Program-made: the position numbers and the translations under genes | Part shown: piece after piece, positions 8,115-17,522 of the stretch | How positions within the stretch are numbered: the stretch's first letter is position 1 | Layout: every line of letters begins with the position of its first letter | From: Lactococcus petauri | GTDB taxonomy: Bacteria > Bacillota > Bacilli > Lactobacillales > Streptococcaceae | Direction of reading: 5' to 3' | DNA: 64,000 nt | Assembly (NCBI RefSeq): GCF_002154895.1 | Contig: NZ_MUIZ01000002.1 | Location: forward strand, 124,001 to 188,000 | The notes under the pieces: model-generated | Seen by the model: the letters and a program-made list of their open reading frames with translations, nothing else | Told to the model about the DNA's origin: nothing | Databases searched by the model: none

Positions 8115-9149
8115 ATGAAATTTATAAAAGGATTAGGCTGCTTCGCCATACTGCTATTCACCTTATTTCTACCTGTGAATGCACATGCGGAAGAGGGTGC
8201 AGGTTTTACTGTCACCCCAGTACTTGGAAAGGGTCAAACGGATCCAACTGCAGGCTATTTCTCAATTAAGGGTGAACAAAATGAAAGTTATCCAGTAACG
8301 GTAGCTGTTCAGAATTTGACAGAAAATGAAAATCAAGATTTTGATGTTCAACTTGTCCAAGCAACGACAAGTAATAACGGCCATATTGATTATACTCCTA
8401 GCTCCAAAAAAATGATAGCAGGTGGTCTTTCCCTCAAGGATTTGGTAGAGGAGAAAAAGGCGACTCAAAAAGTAACAGTTGCTGCTGGGCAGACAAAGAA
8501 TATTACTTTTAATCTTAAGCTACCTCAAGATAATGTAAAAGGTACTATTTTGGGCAGTGTCTATGTTCGAAAAGTCCCGAAAGAAACAGCAAAGTCTAAA
8601 GGTGTAGGTGTACGTAATGCCTTTGCTATGACAATCCCTGTCATAATATCGGAAGATTTCAATAAAAAAATTACGCCCAAATTAGCGTTGACGAACGCAC
8701 AGATGAAGTCGGATACAGGAGTGCCTAAAGTTGTAGGTGAGGTTAGTAACCAAGCTCCAAGCATGTTTGGGCAAATAAAAGTAGAGGCATGGGTGACTGA
8801 AAAGGGAAAAACGGACAAGCTTTATCAGTCACAATCAGAAAAATATGAGATGGCCCCCTATTCTTCATTTGAATATACAATAGATACCAATAATCATCTC
8901 TTAAAACCGGGGAAATATACCTATCATATGCTGATGAAGTCGGGTGATAAAAGCTTTGATATGGCACGTGACTTTACAGTTGATAGTAAAAGTAGAGAAA
9001 CCGTCAACAGCAAGCTGCTTGAGGGAGAAAAATCAAATACAAAGCTTTGGTGGATCATAGCTGCAGTAGTTGGTAGCAGTATTATTATTTTCCTGGTGGC
9101 TTATGGGCTAGGAAAAAGAAAGGGCGATACTGATGATGAAGATGAATAA
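8115..9149 (+). CDS. DUF916/DUF3324 membrane-anchored WxL-cluster protein
   Basis: A 344-residue surface protein of the CscA type that accompanies WxL proteins. It has a signal peptide ending near VNAHA-EE, a DUF916-like beta-rich region (GAGFTVTPVLGKGQ onward), a DUF3324-like region (about 170-300) and a C-terminal membrane anchor (WWIIAAVVGSSIIIFLVAYG) followed by a charged tail ending in DDEDE. Published models have such proteins bind WxL proteins and peptidoglycan. The start at ATG 8115 has GGAGG 9 nt upstream; an upstream in-frame TTG at 8106 sits too close to that RBS. Its stop overlaps the next gene by 17 nt. Confidence 0.88.
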   Translation: MKFIKGLGCFAILLFTLFLPVNAHAEEGAGFTVTPVLGKGQTDPTAGYFSIKGEQNESYPVTVAVQNLTENENQDFDVQLVQATTSNNGHIDYTPSSKKMIAGGLSLKDLVEEKKATQKVTVAAGQTKNITFNLKLPQDNVKGTILGSVYVRKVPKETAKSKGVGVRNAFAMTIPVIISEDFNKKITPKLALTNAQMKSDTGVPKVVGEVSNQAPSMFGQIKVEAWVTEKGKTDKLYQSQSEKYEMAPYSSFEYTIDTNNHLLKPGKYTYHMLMKSGDKSFDMARDFTVDSKSRETVNSKLLEGEKSNTKLWWIIAAVVGSSIIIFLVAYGLGKRKGDTDDEDE

Positions 9150-9456
9150 TAGCAAACTAAAAGTTAGTTTAGCACTCTTAGGTCTTTCTTGTCTGACGAA
9201 TCTTTTCCTTATACAGCCAGTGAGCGCTAATATGATGCAAAGTAAAATTGGTTTTACTGTTCATCAGGATGTAAGAGATGCTGGTGTTTTGCCACCTGAA
9301 ATTCCTCAAAATGGACAGTTGGTGCATTACGATCTCTTGCCATCTACAGGAAGTGCTCAAGAATATTCTTTAATCTTGTTTGGCTGTATGCTATTGTTGT
9401 TTGTTGCTGTCTTGTTCTTGGCTCGTATGTATGGAGAGAAAGGAAAACTTCAATGA
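9133..9456 (+). CDS. Small LPXTG-anchored surface protein of the WxL cluster
   Basis: A 107-residue precursor with an N-terminal signal peptide (hydrophobic residues about 10-30, ending VSA) and a short mature region. The C-terminal sortase signal is LPSTG (69-73), then a hydrophobic stretch (80-97) and the basic tail RMYGEKGK. It should be covalently attached to peptidoglycan. This matches the short LPXTG component (CscD type) of csc clusters. It overlaps the preceding gene, and its last codons overlap the next start (ATGA), so the three genes are translationally coupled. ATG codons at 9133, 9136 and 9142 are all possible starts. Confidence 0.85.
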   Translation: MMKMNNSKLKVSLALLGLSCLTNLFLIQPVSANMMQSKIGFTVHQDVRDAGVLPPEIPQNGQLVHYDLLPSTGSAQEYSLILFGCMLLLFVAVLFLARMYGEKGKLQ

Positions 9457-11342
9457 AAAAAATAAATATAGGTTTTATATTGCTTTTTCTCTTGCTACAT
9501 GCTGCAAGCCCTGCAGTTTATGCCTTGGACAGTGACGTGGAAGCACAGCATTCATCTAGTGCAACGAATGATAAGGATAGTAGCTCAAGTCTGCAAGAGT
9601 CAGAACTTGAAACACCAACATCGGATACAGATCAAACTATTGAGTCTGAAAACAGAGGAGATCAAACATCTGAAGAGGCAGCTCCAATAGAAAATGAAGC
9701 ACCGAGAACATCTGAGGTACCGGAGCAAGAAAAATCTATCGAAGATAAACCTCAATCTGAAAAAGCATCTCCAACTGCGAGCTTGTCATCAGATGCAAGC
9801 TATACCGATTTGCCAGGTGCCCATGAACCAGATCGAAATGGCCTTTATTTACTCTTTCCACTGCGTACAGGAATTCTTTCTCAGCCTCAAGAAGAGCAGT
9901 ATATTGTTGAAGGTACAAGTGCTGATGTAAGTATTAAAACCACATCATGGGTGACTTCTTGGGGTAAGGTTAAAGTCAAAGTAAATGCTTGGCAGGAACA
10001 AGACGATGGGAGTTGGCTAAGTATGGGAAGTATTGGTGAATTTTCGGATAGAAGTGGACTCCTTGGCTCAACTAAACAAAGCATTGACATCCCTGTAACC
10101 AAGCTGCAAGCTGGTAATTATTATTTTCAGCTAGAAACAAGGCTCAATACCCTGCCAATTATTGGGAGCATCTCTGCTATGACCTATTACTCGCAACTTG
10201 CTAAAGTCACGGTTAAGGATAAGCCAGTTGCTGCTAGCGGTATTTCCATTACGACTCCGAGTGTGGTGTTTGAAAAAGCGACTTATTCGGCGAAGGCCGT
10301 GACAACACCACGTGATGCGACGGGTAAAATTACTTGGAACAGTTCTTTAAAGGGAATTAATTTCCTCAAAACAGAGGGACGCAGTATTGAATTTGATGCT
10401 GGGGATCAGCTTGATGAAGTAAATACCGATGTACAAGCACCGGGTATCCCTTTCACGATGTCTGCTGGCATTAGAAATGATGATGGAACAACGCCAACAG
10501 ATAATAAGACAGTCTATCTCGGTGGTTTAGCAGCTAAAAATGTTGCAGAAGATAGTGGTATGAGCTGGGAACTTGATGGACAAGGTTTAGCAGATTTGAA
10601 CAAATCGGTTGAAAGTGCCGAAGTATGGAGTTATGAATGGAAATACATAGAAGGGAAAACTCCTAAAGCTTTCTCTGAAACTCAAGGGGTCAAAAACTAT
10701 AAAGGTACAGTAAGCGATTTGACCAGTCTTAATGATGCAGATCATATCCTTTCTTTTGCTCCAGACAGTGCCTTTATGAAAACTGCGCGGGAAGCGACAG
10801 AAAATGGGAAACCTTTTGCAGTTCAAGTCACTTTTTCAACAACGATTGATACAGGGGACGGCAAAAAGGAAACAGTTACTCTTTCTTCAAATAAGGCTCA
10901 ACTTCTGGTTAATAAAGCGACAGGAAAGCTTCTTTTACAGCAAGTACCAAACTTTGATTTTGGTAAATTGCCTGCCAGTTATATCTATGATGGAACAAAA
11001 GATAGAGAGCCCACTGCACAAGATCATCTTGAAATTGTGGACAGTAGAGCAAAAGGTGGCTGGCGACTTTCTGCAAAGATGAGTCGTTTCCAAAGTAACA
11101 ATAATCATAGACTGAAATTTAATAGTCAACTTACAATGTCCACTTATCCCTTTGAGATAAATCTTAAAGATGATGATACAGATAGTTACATTGTAGATTC
11201 GGTAAGCAGTGAAGCTTTTGATTTAACCGGGCAGTTGCTCTTACAACCTGATCCGCTAGCCGATCTGAGTGCAGGAGAGACTTTTAGCAGTACGATAACT
11301 TGGAATCTTGTATCGACCACTAAGAGTACACCACCAGCATAA
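9453..11342 (+). CDS. Large WxL-domain surface protein
   Basis: A 629-residue secreted protein. The signal peptide ends near VYALDS. Then come a long Ser/Glu/Thr-rich linker of low complexity (about 30-115), a central beta-rich region (about 130-450), and a C-terminal WxL domain with GGWRLSAKM near residue 535 and ITWNLVST near residue 617. The repeated phrase QVPNFDFGKL resembles EVPSFNYGVL of the small WxL protein in this cluster, so the two domains are related. It corresponds to CscC-type proteins, binding other surface proteins or external ligands, but the ligand is unknown. A terminator follows at 11358-11380. Confidence 0.85.
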   Translation: MKKINIGFILLFLLLHAASPAVYALDSDVEAQHSSSATNDKDSSSSLQESELETPTSDTDQTIESENRGDQTSEEAAPIENEAPRTSEVPEQEKSIEDKPQSEKASPTASLSSDASYTDLPGAHEPDRNGLYLLFPLRTGILSQPQEEQYIVEGTSADVSIKTTSWVTSWGKVKVKVNAWQEQDDGSWLSMGSIGEFSDRSGLLGSTKQSIDIPVTKLQAGNYYFQLETRLNTLPIIGSISAMTYYSQLAKVTVKDKPVAASGISITTPSVVFEKATYSAKAVTTPRDATGKITWNSSLKGINFLKTEGRSIEFDAGDQLDEVNTDVQAPGIPFTMSAGIRNDDGTTPTDNKTVYLGGLAAKNVAEDSGMSWELDGQGLADLNKSVESAEVWSYEWKYIEGKTPKAFSETQGVKNYKGTVSDLTSLNDADHILSFAPDSAFMKTAREATENGKPFAVQVTFSTTIDTGDGKKETVTLSSNKAQLLVNKATGKLLLQQVPNFDFGKLPASYIYDGTKDREPTAQDHLEIVDSRAKGGWRLSAKMSRFQSNNNHRLKFNSQLTMSTYPFEINLKDDDTDSYIVDSVSSEAFDLTGQLLLQPDPLADLSAGETFSSTITWNLVSTTKSTPPA

Positions 11343-11357
11343 AGTTATAATAAATAT

Positions 11358-11380
11358 AAAAACAGCGTTTCGCTGTTTTT
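11358..11380 (+). terminator. Terminator after the WxL cluster
   Basis: Perfect 10-bp hairpin AAAAACAGCG / CGCTGTTTTT with a 3-nt loop. Confidence 0.85.
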
Positions 11381-11408
11381 ATATTTTGAAGGCTTGAGGT
11401 AATAAAAG

Positions 11409-12941
11409 ATGTTGGAAGATGCAAAGCGAGGAATGGAAATAGGAGAAAAAGTTATGATAGAGCTTTTCACAACGCCAAAGGAACAAGTTAAGATTGAACT
11501 CTTTCAGTACATCTTGTTTTCTCGGGCAGGTGAATTTTCTAAAGATTTAAAGGAGAAATTGAACTTGAAAAATGAGACTTTTAGACGGTACAGCAAGGAA
11601 CTTGAAGAAGATATCCATGAACTTTTTGGTCAAGATATTAAGATAATAAAAAAGTCTTCAAAAATAGTCATAAAAATGAAGAATGAAATGACACCAGATT
11701 ATATCGTGACCCGCTTGAAGCTGAATTATATGCGGAAAAGCCCTTTATATAATCTCCTCTCTACACTTATCAGTAAAAGTTACACATCAATTCCTGAAAT
11801 TGCTTATGATTTGAACTTTAGTGAACCAACAGTCTACAAGTTATTGACACAAGTGAAGGAGATTATGCTCCCGTTTAAAGCCGAATTTGACTTGGCAAAT
11901 GCGACAAATTTTTCGGGAGATGAACTTGGTGTACGCTATTTTCTCTATCTCACACATTGGCATCTTTTCAATACCTTAGGAAAAAAGCCTTTCTCTGATG
12001 CCTTTCCGCCAGAATTTATCGATATAAATTTTTTAAAGCGTTCTTTAAAAATTGAGCGAAAACTTTCAAAAGCTCAGGAACAAAAGTTGCTTATACTTGC
12101 AGGCGTGACCTCCTATCGTATCGTTTACTTTAAGAAATATGTCAAGGTTGAAAAAGCATTTTTAGAGGATATTTCGATATTTTATCGAGGTCACCACTGC
12201 TTAAATCTTGCTTCTTTTAATGTAGACCCAGAGATTATTGAGAAAGAGTCAATACTTCTTAGTTTTTTAGTCAGAGGTCTTATTTTTGAGTTTGATGATA
12301 TGTACGAGAAAAAAAGGGTTGTTGAAAGATTTCAAAATTCGAAACTTTCTGTTGGTTATGAAGTCAGCCTGTTTCTAGAAAAATTTCGCGAGACGTTCTC
12401 TTTTGAGTTTTCCGAAGAAAATTATGTCAAATCATACTATCTTCTAGTACTTACCAACCTATATTCACGTTACATACAATTTAATGTTGATTTTTACCGT
12501 GCAGTTCCTATCGAAAAAAATTATGAATTGTTTGAAAAAAAGCCTCGTTATCGTGCTGTTAAAGATAGGCTGAATCAGATCATTACCTATTTTCCTTCTT
12601 CACAGCAGTTGAATGATTTAGAGAGAAAAAGTTTGACAGCACTACTTTATACAATTTACGAGCTCAATGCGCCAAGTATCCCTGTCCAAGTCTATATTAA
12701 TCATACCTCAAGCATTGTGAATAGCTTCTATATTCAAAACACCTTGAAAAAATTTTTTAATAGCGATTTAATCGCTTTCTGCAAAACGATACCTGAAGCT
12801 GATGTTATTATTTCGAGTGATCCCGAAGGAAATTTCCTCTCCAAAGATGTTTTTTACTTTAAAAATATTTTTGATAAAGAAACATGGACCGACTTGATTG
12901 AGTTTTTGTCTAAATCGCTTTATGAGAAGAGGTTTCGGTAA
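11409..12941 (+). CDS. Mga-like transcriptional regulator
   Basis: A 510-residue protein laid out like Mga/AtxA stand-alone regulators: N-terminal helix-turn-helix domains (about 20-75 and 95-150; SIPEIAYDLNFSEPTVYKLL is a clear HTH), a PRD-like helical middle (about 170-390) and an EIIB-like C-terminus. Such proteins control surface-protein genes and may sense PTS activity through PRD histidines. It lies just downstream of the WxL cluster in the same direction, with GAGGT 9 nt before the ATG, and is the best local candidate for its regulator. A second protein of the same type is at 32302-33795. Target genes are inferred from position. Confidence 0.8.
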   Translation: MLEDAKRGMEIGEKVMIELFTTPKEQVKIELFQYILFSRAGEFSKDLKEKLNLKNETFRRYSKELEEDIHELFGQDIKIIKKSSKIVIKMKNEMTPDYIVTRLKLNYMRKSPLYNLLSTLISKSYTSIPEIAYDLNFSEPTVYKLLTQVKEIMLPFKAEFDLANATNFSGDELGVRYFLYLTHWHLFNTLGKKPFSDAFPPEFIDINFLKRSLKIERKLSKAQEQKLLILAGVTSYRIVYFKKYVKVEKAFLEDISIFYRGHHCLNLASFNVDPEIIEKESILLSFLVRGLIFEFDDMYEKKRVVERFQNSKLSVGYEVSLFLEKFRETFSFEFSEENYVKSYYLLVLTNLYSRYIQFNVDFYRAVPIEKNYELFEKKPRYRAVKDRLNQIITYFPSSQQLNDLERKSLTALLYTIYELNAPSIPVQVYINHTSSIVNSFYIQNTLKKFFNSDLIAFCKTIPEADVIISSDPEGNFLSKDVFYFKNIFDKETWTDLIEFLSKSLYEKRFR

Positions 12942-13029
12942 AAATAAAATCCGCCGTGTTAATGTCAGAATAATACATAGAGTAAAAAACTCATTTTATC
13001 TATTTCTTTATTTTGAGAAAGTAACTTTA

Positions 13030-13038
13030 TGTTATAAT
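13030..13038 (+). promoter_or_regulatory. lepA promoter (-10 region)
   Basis: An extended -10 (TG, one base, TATAAT) lies about 35 nt before the lepA start, leaving a short normal leader with AAGGA as RBS. Confidence 0.6.
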
Positions 13039-13072
13039 GATACTAATAGACTTTTTATTAAGGAAAATAATG

Positions 13073-14896
13073 ATGAATATACAAGAAATGAACGCGCGCA
13101 AGGAGAAAATTCGTAATTTTTCGATCATTGCGCATATTGACCACGGAAAATCCACGTTGGCTGACCGTATCCTTGAACTGACAGAAACAGTCTCAAAACG
13201 TGAAATGCAGGCTCAGCTTTTGGACAGCATGGATTTGGAGCGTGAACGTGGTATCACGATTAAGCTCAATGCTATTGAGTTAGAATACACGGCTAAAGAT
13301 GGAGAAACCTATATTTTCCACCTTATTGACACGCCTGGACACGTCGATTTTACCTATGAAGTTTCCCGTTCTTTAGCTGCCTGTGAAGGTGCTATTCTTG
13401 TTGTCGATGCAGCTCAAGGGATTGAAGCCCAAACCTTGGCCAATGTCTATTTGGCTTTAGATAACGACTTAGAAATTCTTCCCGTCATTAATAAAATTGA
13501 CCTTCCTGCGGCAGATCCAGAACGAGTGCGTACTGAAGTTGAAGATGTCATCGGTTTAGACGCTTCAGAGGCTGTTTTAGCCTCTGCTAAAGCAGGTATC
13601 GGTATTGAAGAAATTTTGGAACAAGTTGTGGAGAAGGTTCCAGCACCTCAAGGTGATGTTGAAGCACCACTCAAGGCGCTGATTTTCGACTCAGTTTATG
13701 ATGCTTATCGTGGTGTTATCTTGCAAATTCGTGTAGTTGATGGTTCTGTGAAGGTAGGTGATACTATTCAACTGATGTCAAATGGTAAAGAATTTGTTGT
13801 GACAGAGGTTGGGATTTTTACGCCTAAAGCAGTGGCGCGTGACTTCCTCATGGCGGGCGATGTTGGTTACTTGGCAGCTGCAATTAAGACAGTTGCGGAT
13901 ACACGGGTTGGTGATACAATCACTTTAGCTAATCGCCCTGCTGAAGAAGCACTTGCGGGTTATAAAAAAATGAATCCAATGGTCTTCTGTGGACTTTACC
14001 CGATTGATTCTAACCGTTATAATGACCTTCGTGAAGCCCTAGAACGCTTACAACTGAATGATGCCAGCTTGCAGTTTGAGCCAGAAACATCACAAGCGCT
14101 TGGATTTGGTTTCCGCTGTGGTTTCTTAGGCCTTTTGCACATGGATGTTATCCAAGAGCGCTTGGAACGCGAATTTAACTTAGACTTAATCATGACCGCA
14201 CCATCTGTAATTTACCATGTCAACACGACTGATGGTGAAACAATGGAAGTGGCAAATCCAAGTGAATTCCCTGACCCAACACGTATTGAAAGTATTGAAG
14301 AACCATTTGTCAAAGCACAAATCATGGTGCCTAACGAGTTTGTCGGTGCCGTTATGGAGCTTGCTCAACGCAAACGTGGTGAATTTGTGACGATGGATTA
14401 TCTTGATGCTAACCGTGTCAATGTTATTTATCATATCCCATTGAGTGAGATTGTCTTTGATTTCTTTGATAAGCTCAAATCTTCAACACGCGGCTATGCA
14501 AGTTTCGACTATGAAATCTCAGATTACCGTCCATCACGTCTCGTGAAGATGGATATTCTCTTGAATTCGGAAAAAGTCGATGCCCTTAGCTTTATCGTGC
14601 ACAAAGATTTTGCTTACGAACGTGGTAAAGTTATCGTTGAAAAACTCAAAAAACTTATTCCTCGTCAACAATTTGAAGTACCAATCCAAGCCACTATTGG
14701 TCAAAAAATCGTGGCACGTAGCGACATCAAAGCCTTGCGTAAAAATGTCTTGGCTAAATGTTACGGTGGTGACGTTTCTCGGAAACGTAAACTGTTGGAA
14801 AAACAAAAGGCTGGTAAGAAACGCATGAAATCGATCGGCTCAGTAGAAGTACCACAAGAAGCTTTCCTTTCTGTTTTGTCTATGGATGAAGAATAA
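13073..14896 (+). CDS. lepA: Elongation factor 4 (LepA) GTPase
   Basis: A ribosome-associated GTPase that back-translocates or remodels stalled ribosomes. The 607 residues match the family length. G-domain motifs are AHIDHGKST, the RGITIK switch region, DTPGHVDF and NKIDLP; the LepA-specific C-terminus ends [17 protein letters not shown] start at 13073 ([16 protein letters not shown]) because lactococcal LepA begins this way and AAGGA lies 8 nt upstream; ATG 13070 is adjacent and equally readable, while ATG 13037 lies in the promoter. Codon use is that of a well-expressed housekeeping gene. Confidence 0.97.
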   Translation: MNIQEMNARKEKIRNFSIIAHIDHGKSTLADRILELTETVSKREMQAQLLDSMDLERERGITIKLNAIELEYTAKDGETYIFHLIDTPGHVDFTYEVSRSLAACEGAILVVDAAQGIEAQTLANVYLALDNDLEILPVINKIDLPAADPERVRTEVEDVIGLDASEAVLASAKAGIGIEEILEQVVEKVPAPQGDVEAPLKALIFDSVYDAYRGVILQIRVVDGSVKVGDTIQLMSNGKEFVVTEVGIFTPKAVARDFLMAGDVGYLAAAIKTVADTRVGDTITLANRPAEEALAGYKKMNPMVFCGLYPIDSNRYNDLREALERLQLNDASLQFEPETSQALGFGFRCGFLGLLHMDVIQERLEREFNLDLIMTAPSVIYHVNTTDGETMEVANPSEFPDPTRIESIEEPFVKAQIMVPNEFVGAVMELAQRKRGEFVTMDYLDANRVNVIYHIPLSEIVFDFFDKLKSSTRGYASFDYEISDYRPSRLVKMDILLNSEKVDALSFIVHKDFAYERGKVIVEKLKKLIPRQQFEVPIQATIGQKIVARSDIKALRKNVLAKCYGGDVSRKRKLLEKQKAGKKRMKSIGSVEVPQEAFLSVLSMDEE

Positions 14897-14930
14897 AGGT
14901 AAATAAGCTACTTTATATCACAAATAAGTA

Positions 14931-14962
14931 AAAGACAGTCTTTGAGGCTGTCTTTATTTTTT
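14931..14962 (+). terminator. lepA terminator
   Basis: Hairpin AAAGACAG / CTGTCTTT with an 8-9 nt loop and a T-rich tail. Its T tract merges into the left arm of the large inverted repeat at 14957-15016. Confidence 0.8.
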
Positions 14963-15016
14963 ATGGTTTCCAGCCAGTTGTCCCAATAGGGATAACTGGC
15001 TGGAAACCATAAAAAA
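14957..15016. repeat. 28-bp inverted repeat between convergent genes
   Basis: Two 28-nt arms (14957-14984 and 14989-15016) are complementary at every position apart from one G-T wobble, with a 4-nt AATA loop. The arms start and end in T6/A6, so the structure can act as a terminator on both strands. It lies between lepA (+) and the ABC transporter genes (-). The stem is much longer than ordinary terminators here. Confidence 0.85.
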
Positions 15017-15045
15017 CAAAAAAATGAGATATTTCTATCTCATTT

Positions 15046-15091
15046 AAAAGTCTAGCTTTTGGGGTTCACATCACTCGGGCTAGTCTTTTTT
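15046..15091 (-). terminator. Terminator of the ABC transporter operon
   Basis: Arms AAAAGtCTAGC and GCTAGtCTTTT pair around a long loop just after the end of the minus-strand ATPase gene, with T-rich flanks in the minus direction. A shorter palindrome (15024-15046) sits next to it. Confidence 0.5.
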
Positions 15092-15103
15092 GTCTGTCTT
15101 CTT

Positions 15104-15775
15104 TCAAAAAGTATCTAACTTGGTGAATTTTTTATTCTTGAGTTGGTAGACAACATCAGAGTTTTGAGCTACCTCTGTTTCATGAGTCACGATAATTACA
15201 AGTTTATGATCTTCATGCGCTATTTTTTTGAAAAGCTCGACAATTTGGCGCGTCGTATTTTCATCAAGATTTCCTGTAGGTTCATCCGCAATGATGATAT
15301 CATGATTTAAAACAAGGGCGCGTGCGATAGCCACACGTTGCTGCTGTCCTCCTGAAAGTTTACTTACAGGCTTGTATATTAAGTCCTCTGTCAAACCAAC
15401 TTTTTCCAAGCTATCAATAATTGACTGCTTCTCATCGTCAAAGGCTACTTTTGAGATCCTGAGCGCTGTTTTTACATTTTCAAAAGCTGACATATAGGTT
15501 AATAAATTATAAGCTTGAAAAATGGTAGAAACGATGTTCTTACGATAATTGGTGAGCTGTTTTGCTTTTATCTCGTCTCCATTAAGTTTAATCTGTCCAG
15601 ACTTGGGCATATCTAAACCTGCTAGAAGAGAGAGTAGTGTTGTTTTTCCACTTCCAGATTGGCCGAGAATACTGTACATAATGCCTGCTTCAAAAGTTTC
15701 TGTGACATCTTGAAAGAGGTAATCTTCAGGATGGTTATAGTAGTAAGTCAAATTTTCAATGTTTAATACTGTCAT
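15104..15775 (-). CDS. ABC transporter ATP-binding protein (MacB/LolD type)
   Basis: A 223-residue ATPase of the MacB/LolD/FtsE class. It has Walker A GQSGSGKT (near residue 38), signature [15 protein letters not shown], Walker B IIIADEPTGNLD and the switch histidine in VTHE. It partners with the FtsX-like permease encoded 14 bp upstream on the same strand. AAGGAGG precedes its ATG. Such pairs export peptides or small hydrophobic compounds, release lipoproteins, or act in antimicrobial-peptide resistance. No two-component system lies beside it, so the role is undetermined. Confidence 0.88.
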   Translation of the reverse strand: MTVLNIENLTYYYNHPEDYLFQDVTETFEAGIMYSILGQSGSGKTTLLSLLAGLDMPKSGQIKLNGDEIKAKQLTNYRKNIVSTIFQAYNLLTYMSAFENVKTALRISKVAFDDEKQSIIDSLEKVGLTEDLIYKPVSKLSGGQQQRVAIARALVLNHDIIIADEPTGNLDENTTRQIVELFKKIAHEDHKLVIIVTHETEVAQNSDVVYQLKNKKFTKLDTF

Positions 15776-15789
15776 AATGTCCTCCTTCT

Positions 15790-17271
15790 TTAATTTGTCA
15801 GCACTTGTTTAGGGTTTAAGCGTAAAATACCAATTGCTGCTAAACCAACGGCCACAAGCGTAATCAAGAGTGCAAGAGCTGCTAAAATCGCGATTTGTTG
15901 AGGATTTGTTTTAATTTCGAGCTCATTTATGGCCTTGAGCTGTTCATTATTTTGTCCCATCCCAATCGCCGTACGCATTCCGCCAGGTTGAGCATTAGGA
16001 CTTCCTTTTTCTGTCTGAGGTCCATCGTCTTGTCTTTGAGTACCATTTATTTGCGTAGGTTGATTGGTTTGACTGGTTTGAGTTTCTTGGTTAAGTAACT
16101 GTTGACCGACGGCATTGCCCACAAAGTTACCAGTAGCTGAGGCTATACCGATAGAAACGACCATTATCATAAACAGTTCAGTAAAGAATTGCGCCACAAT
16201 TTTTCCTTTTGACTCGCCTAAGCTCATCAAGACACCAATTTCAAAGCGACGTTCTCGCACCATGAGCATGACGATAAGCGCAAGGATGATGGCACCTGCA
16301 AGTGTCACAAGGATAACAATATTTTTAGAAAAACTGCTGATATTGTTCAGAGGTTGTAGCATTTGTTGGTAGATAGCATCATTAGACTGTACTTCAAATT
16401 TATCTGTATCGATAAGCTTGGTAGCTTCTTTGACAAACTTCTCTGAATCTTCTGGGTTTTCCAGATTAAAGATTGCACTTCCAAGCGTTCCTGTTTTACC
16501 ATCGATTTGGTTTGGCACACTCAAAGCAGTGTACATCTGATTGGCTGGGTTCATAAAGCTAAAGTCTGCGGCCAAATCATTTTCTGTTGAGCCTGATTTG
16601 TAAATTCCTACAACAGTCATTTTGTAAGTTTTATCATTACTATCTTTGAGGGTAAATGTTGAGTTTACTTTGAGGCTGTTCTGTTTAGCCAAGCTCTCTT
16701 CAATGACAACATTATTCGTTCCTTCATCAGAGGACTGAATCGCGCGTCCAGAGGTTATTTTATTTGTCCCACCCGAAAACTCTGAAGAGGCGAGCAAGTC
16801 GTTTGTACCAACGATTTTGAAATCACCGGGAGTACTTCCGCTCATTTCCGGCCCTGCCATAAAGACAGCTCCTTGTTTATCATTATTTTCTGAGGTGTCA
16901 GATTGACTTATTGCTTCGATATTGCTTTCGGCATTTGCTGTAGCTTGTTTTGTATACGAGTAAGATTTTATTCCAGAAAGTTTCGCTATTTTTTCAGCAT
17001 CTGCTTGAGTAATGTCAGGCATATCGGACTTGTTCGTTTTCTCTGTTGAATCATTCTTAGAAAAATTTTCCATCATTGCAGAACGATTAATGGAGAGTGT
17101 AACAGTCGCTCCGGCACTCTTCTTCGCATTTTCGATGGAACGGTTAGAAGCTGTATGAATAACCAAACCCGAAAGAACAAAAATAAGTATAGTTGAAAAG
17201 GCCACAATAAGTAGAAGGGTTCGTGATAGTTTGGCTTTAGTAAAAAGCCAGGCACGTCTTATAAAATCCAA
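15790..17271 (-). CDS. FtsX-like ABC transporter permease
   Basis: A 493-residue membrane protein with MacB/FtsX topology: one N-terminal membrane helix (about 14-34), a large extracytoplasmic domain (about 40-310) and three C-terminal helices (about 315-340, 365-390 and 460-485). An unusual extracellular insert of about 60 residues (near 395-450), rich in Gln, Asn, Thr and Gly, separates the last two helices. The start codon is TTG with AAAGGAGA upstream. The stop is followed 14 bp later by the ATPase gene, so the two form an operon. The substrate cannot be told from the sequence. Confidence 0.85.
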   Translation of the reverse strand: MDFIRRAWLFTKAKLSRTLLLIVAFSTILIFVLSGLVIHTASNRSIENAKKSAGATVTLSINRSAMMENFSKNDSTEKTNKSDMPDITQADAEKIAKLSGIKSYSYTKQATANAESNIEAISQSDTSENNDKQGAVFMAGPEMSGSTPGDFKIVGTNDLLASSEFSGGTNKITSGRAIQSSDEGTNNVVIEESLAKQNSLKVNSTFTLKDSNDKTYKMTVVGIYKSGSTENDLAADFSFMNPANQMYTALSVPNQIDGKTGTLGSAIFNLENPEDSEKFVKEATKLIDTDKFEVQSNDAIYQQMLQPLNNISSFSKNIVILVTLAGAIILALIVMLMVRERRFEIGVLMSLGESKGKIVAQFFTELFMIMVVSIGIASATGNFVGNAVGQQLLNQETQTSQTNQPTQINGTQRQDDGPQTEKGSPNAQPGGMRTAIGMGQNNEQLKAINELEIKTNPQQIAILAALALLITLVAVGLAAIGILRLNPKQVLTN

Positions 17272-17424
17272 ATGAGATTCTCCTTTGTCTAAATTAATAA
17301 AACAAATTGTATGCTTATTTACTTAAAAATTAGTTAAACGATACATAAGCGAAACTTAAGAAACATTTTATTGTAAAAAAGAGATGCGTTAGTAACTTTG
17401 AGTAGAGAGTTTAAGTCAATATTC

Positions 17425-17479
17425 TTGAAATTAATTAGAAAATAGAGTATTATTGACCAGTCAATGATTGATTAGTCAA
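17425..17479 (+). promoter_or_regulatory. Promoter with two tandem operator-like palindromes
   Basis: TTGAAA (17425-17430), a 17-bp spacer and TATTAT (17448-17453) form a good promoter. Immediately downstream are TTGACCAGTCAA (17453-17464) and TTGATTAGTCAA (17468-17479), related palindromes whose starts are 15 bp apart. Their position after the -10 suits a repressor; the shape resembles TetR-family operators. No TetR gene is in the window. Confidence 0.6.
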
Positions 17480-17522
17480 TTATTATGGAAAAGAATAAAA
17501 GTCACAGAAAGAGGATGGACAT

